From assembly GCF_017893945.1 (NCBI RefSeq), contig NZ_CP054257.1, positions 2,294,001-2,358,000 on the forward strand: DNA of 64,000 nt. The letters run 5' to 3'. The notes under the pieces are model-generated. The model was not told where the DNA came from. It saw only the letters and a program-made list of their open reading frames with translations, and ran no database searches. Below, in pieces: positions 63,595 through 64,000 of the stretch. Numbering within the stretch: position 1 is the first letter of the stretch; each line of letters begins with the position of its first letter. Made by a program: the position numbers and the translations under genes. The stretch is from Treponema parvum. Its GTDB lineage: Bacteria > Spirochaetota > Spirochaetia > Treponematales > Treponemataceae.

Positions 63595-63688
63595 AAAATA
63601 CCTCCAAAACAATATTTTACGCCTTTACGCCTGCAAAACATATTAAAAACGGCGCCGATCGCCAAACCAAGACGCAGACAAAGGCTTT

Positions 63689-63961
63689 CTATCGGTATAC
63701 CGATAAATTATAGCCCAAATACAAATTTTTTTCAATTATTGCGTTGGCTGCGTTGGCTGCTTCTTCACATCTCACTGCAATGTCAGTATCATAATCATAT
63801 TCCGACAATAACATATTCATCACCTCCCGTGATTTTCGTTGTAAATAGTCTCTTAAAATGTCTTTTTGTATGCATTCTTTTATTGCGTTTTCAAAGCCGT
63901 GCTCTTTGTCAAGCGCAGTGTTGCGGCGCACGGCTTCTACAAACATACTGTATTCTTCCAA
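63689..63961 (-). pseudogene. Rpn/PD-(D/E)XK transposase-nuclease, C-terminal fragment
   Basis: About 90 residues match the C-terminal helical part of Rpn-type recombination-promoting nucleases: FVEAVRRNT, then NAIKECIQKDILRDYL, then SREVMNMLLSEYDYD. The N-terminal nuclease domain is absent. The frame closes at a TAA about 28 bp upstream, so the gene is truncated or frameshifted near the window edge. An ATCGGTATACCGAT palindrome lies at its 3' end. Confidence 0.6.
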
Positions 63962-64000
63962 CGGTCTGCAAGTACGATGATTTTGTTATCGATCAGGCAC

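Noticed and set aside
63691-63704. 14-bp palindrome ATCGGTATACCGAT as a regulator site
   Set aside because: It lies at the 3' end of the nuclease fragment with no promoter nearby, so it is left as a curiosity.

Overview
The window is most likely from a host-associated Treponema (Spirochaetota) of intermediate GC. The basis is the str/rif gene order with spirochete-type RpoB (Asn at the position equal to E. coli Ser531), an ODP-type diiron oxygen sensor next to a soluble chemoreceptor as described in T. denticola, spirochete-type lipoboxes, and many two-membrane exported proteins. The species cannot be fixed from the sequence alone.

Layout. Positions 1-12650 (minus strand) hold one long transcription and translation block read right to left: a consensus promoter, tRNA-Thr, rpmG, tRNA-Trp, secE, nusG, rplK, rplA, rplJ, rplL, rpoB, rpoC and, after a gap with its own promoter, the 5' part of rpsL. 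Several gaps inside the block hold stem-loops that could act as attenuators, processing sites or r-protein feedback sites. Positions 12800-15350 are a three-gene operon of exported proteins (small secreted protein, outer-membrane-barrel candidate, FecR-domain protein). Then come a CHASE2/adenylate cyclase, a glycosyltransferase, serine O-acetyltransferase, a NusG-II-like membrane protein, RadA, a TraB-family protein, a TPR lipoprotein and a large unknown membrane-anchored protein.

Positions 27600-32750 are a polyphosphate/carbohydrate cluster (GH63-like protein, Ppx-HD, Ppk1). Positions 33000-34750 encode a soluble chemoreceptor and its ODP sensor partner. Phosphofructokinase lies divergent to a LacI-controlled TAXI-TRAP uptake and amidohydrolase operon (36500-41470), with a perfect 22-bp LacI operator at the start of transcription. 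Positions 42800-49360 are a redox-flavoured island: DUF4405 membrane protein, lactate dehydrogenase, a damaged cupin gene, a cytoplasmic and an exported flavodoxin, an exported cyclophilin-like protein, a MerR regulator, a YbaK-type deacylase and a diaminopentanoate-dehydrogenase-like gene. Two promoters there have the 19-bp spacer typical of MerR-family control.

The right part is accessory in character: a large chemoreceptor, a small gene interrupted by a 15-nt poly-C tract (apparently phase variable and now out of frame), an antitoxin remnant, an RclA-like flavoprotein, NfeD plus stomatin/QmcA, an HD hydrolase, a BmrR-like MerR regulator, a toxin-antitoxin pair bracketed by 72-bp near-identical direct repeats, a GntR/mannitol-dehydrogenase pair, an RsmI-like methylase, a large lipoprotein and the C-terminal end of an Rpn-type transposase-nuclease. 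The most unusual structures are the poly-C switch, the modular stem-loop repeats at 19408-19620 and 32754-33055, the repeat-flanked toxin-antitoxin cassette, the short upstream ORF on the oxygen-sensor mRNA and the structured leader at 48244.
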